A stretch of DNA of 48,442 nucleotides. It comes from JBBDXA01 sp040902585 (lineage in GTDB: Bacteria; Planctomycetota; Phycisphaerae; Phycisphaerales; Phycisphaeraceae). Location of the stretch: assembly GCA_040902585.1 (NCBI GenBank), contig JBBDXA010000031.1, forward strand, positions 1-48,442. Reading direction: 5' to 3'. Positions 48,012 to 48,442 of the stretch are shown here, piece after piece. The notes under the pieces are model-generated. The model was not told where the DNA came from. It worked only from the letters and a program-made list of their open reading frames with translations, and searched no databases. Position 1 is the stretch's first letter; each line of letters starts with the position of its first letter. The position numbers and the translations under genes were made by a program.

Positions 48012-48442
48012 TCACGGTTTCTGATTCACGCCGCCGTCGTTGTTGCCTTTGTACGTCATCAAGGCGTCCGGTTCGGGGAATACTGATTCACCACGGAGGG
48101 CGTCGCCGGATTTGAAGAGGTTGTCTTTGAGGACGTTCGGATTGCGGTCGCCGTACCTCAGGTTGGCGAGGATGTGCGTGGTTTCAAATTTGATGTGGTT
48201 GTCGTTGTAGGCGACCGCGCCCTGCCAGGGTTTGTCGCCGCCGGCGACGGACCGGGCGCCGGCATCGGCATCAGTTCCGATGTTGCGATCGCTGATGACT
48301 GCCGCGAGGGAGTTGGTGGTGAAGTACCACTCGGCGTTGCGGGCCTTTTTCGACGCGAGCTCGAGCATGGCGAAGGAGTAGTTTTTCGCCGTGACTTCGC
48401 CGGGGGCGTTGGCATCGGTCAGTGACGCGGGCATGATGGATG
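48012..48442 (-). CDS. Prepilin-like paralogue, 5' end outside window
   Basis: C-terminal 143 residues of a protein that continues beyond the right edge; the ATG at 48434 is internal, because the codons around it (IMPASL) align with the neighbour's ITPVSL. It shares with the gene at 46967 the blocks APGEVTAKNYSFAMLELA, KARNAEW, DRNIGTDADA, NDNHIKFETT, LRYGDRNPN and the end MTYKGNNDGGVNQKP. Separated from it by 37 nt on the same strand, so the pair arose by tandem duplication and is probably one operon. No family function known. Confidence 0.85.
   Translation of the reverse strand, partial: SIMPASLTDANAPGEVTAKNYSFAMLELASKKARNAEWYFTTNSLAAVISDRNIGTDADAGARSVAGGDKPWQGAVAYNDNHIKFETTHILANLRYGDRNPNVLKDNLFKSGDALRGESVFPEPDALMTYKGNNDGGVNQKP

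Noticed and set aside
46763..48115. 450-aa + strand frame
   Set aside because: Starts inside the mobile element and continues antisense to the prepilin gene.

Overview
The window looks like chromosomal sequence from an uncultured planctomycete, most likely of the Phycisphaerae. It is high in GC and combines several planctomycete-type features: a PEP-CTERM protein, prepilin-like proteins with FTL[VT]E N-termini, a secreted sulfatase, a Pirellula/Verrucomicrobium-type dehydrogenase with a CxxCH heme site, a Ser/Thr kinase beside an ECF sigma factor, and C-x2-CGY...CPECG zinc ribbons. A run of 10 Ns inside a gene marks it as a scaffolded, probably metagenomic, assembly. Family names below come from motif recognition; no database search was run.

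Layout. 0-4 kb: class IV aminotransferase (-), rpmE2, prfA, a 169-bp palindromic mobile element at the prfA stop codon, a prepilin, and a damaged lower-GC patch. 4-13 kb: sulfatase, secreted unknowns, a PEP-CTERM protein, a divergent unknown/beta-propeller pair, a small orphan gene pair beside an operator-like region, and dapA. 13-20 kb (all -): Ser/Thr kinase, ECF sigma factor, esterase, alanine dehydrogenase and Uma2-type nuclease, separated by REP/REPIN palindromes. 20-27 kb: dnaN (-) divergent from rpmI-rplT, then a LOG-family protein, a SRAP/YedK protein, a PAP2 phosphatase overlapping a class V aminotransferase, and an orphan mraZ with four MraZ boxes over its promoter. 27-34 kb: three large secreted or membrane proteins and tRNA-Arg(TCG). 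34.6-44.5 kb: an exopolysaccharide cluster resembling the XrtA/EpsH type (sugar transferase, export lipoprotein, chain-length protein, AAA ATPase, tyrosine kinase, glycosyltransferase-like protein) ending in two coupled secreted unknowns. 44.5-48.4 kb (all -): infC with an apparent ATC start, an Opp/Dpp-type ABC ATPase, the second copy of the 169-bp element, and two tandem prepilin paralogues.

Working together. The polysaccharide genes form one functional unit covering lipid-linked initiation, export, chain-length control and kinase/ATPase control, but no exosortase, flippase or polymerase lies in the window. The sigma factor and kinase form a signalling pair. Translation genes (rpmE2, prfA, rpmI, rplT, infC) are scattered instead of forming the usual infC-rpmI-rplT operon.

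The most unusual layer lies between genes. Arrays of exact 7-nt units, often in facing inverted arms, run to within a few bases of start codons that lack a Shine-Dalgarno. Several REPIN families sit flush against stop codons, and a near-identical MITE-like element occurs twice, 44 kb apart.
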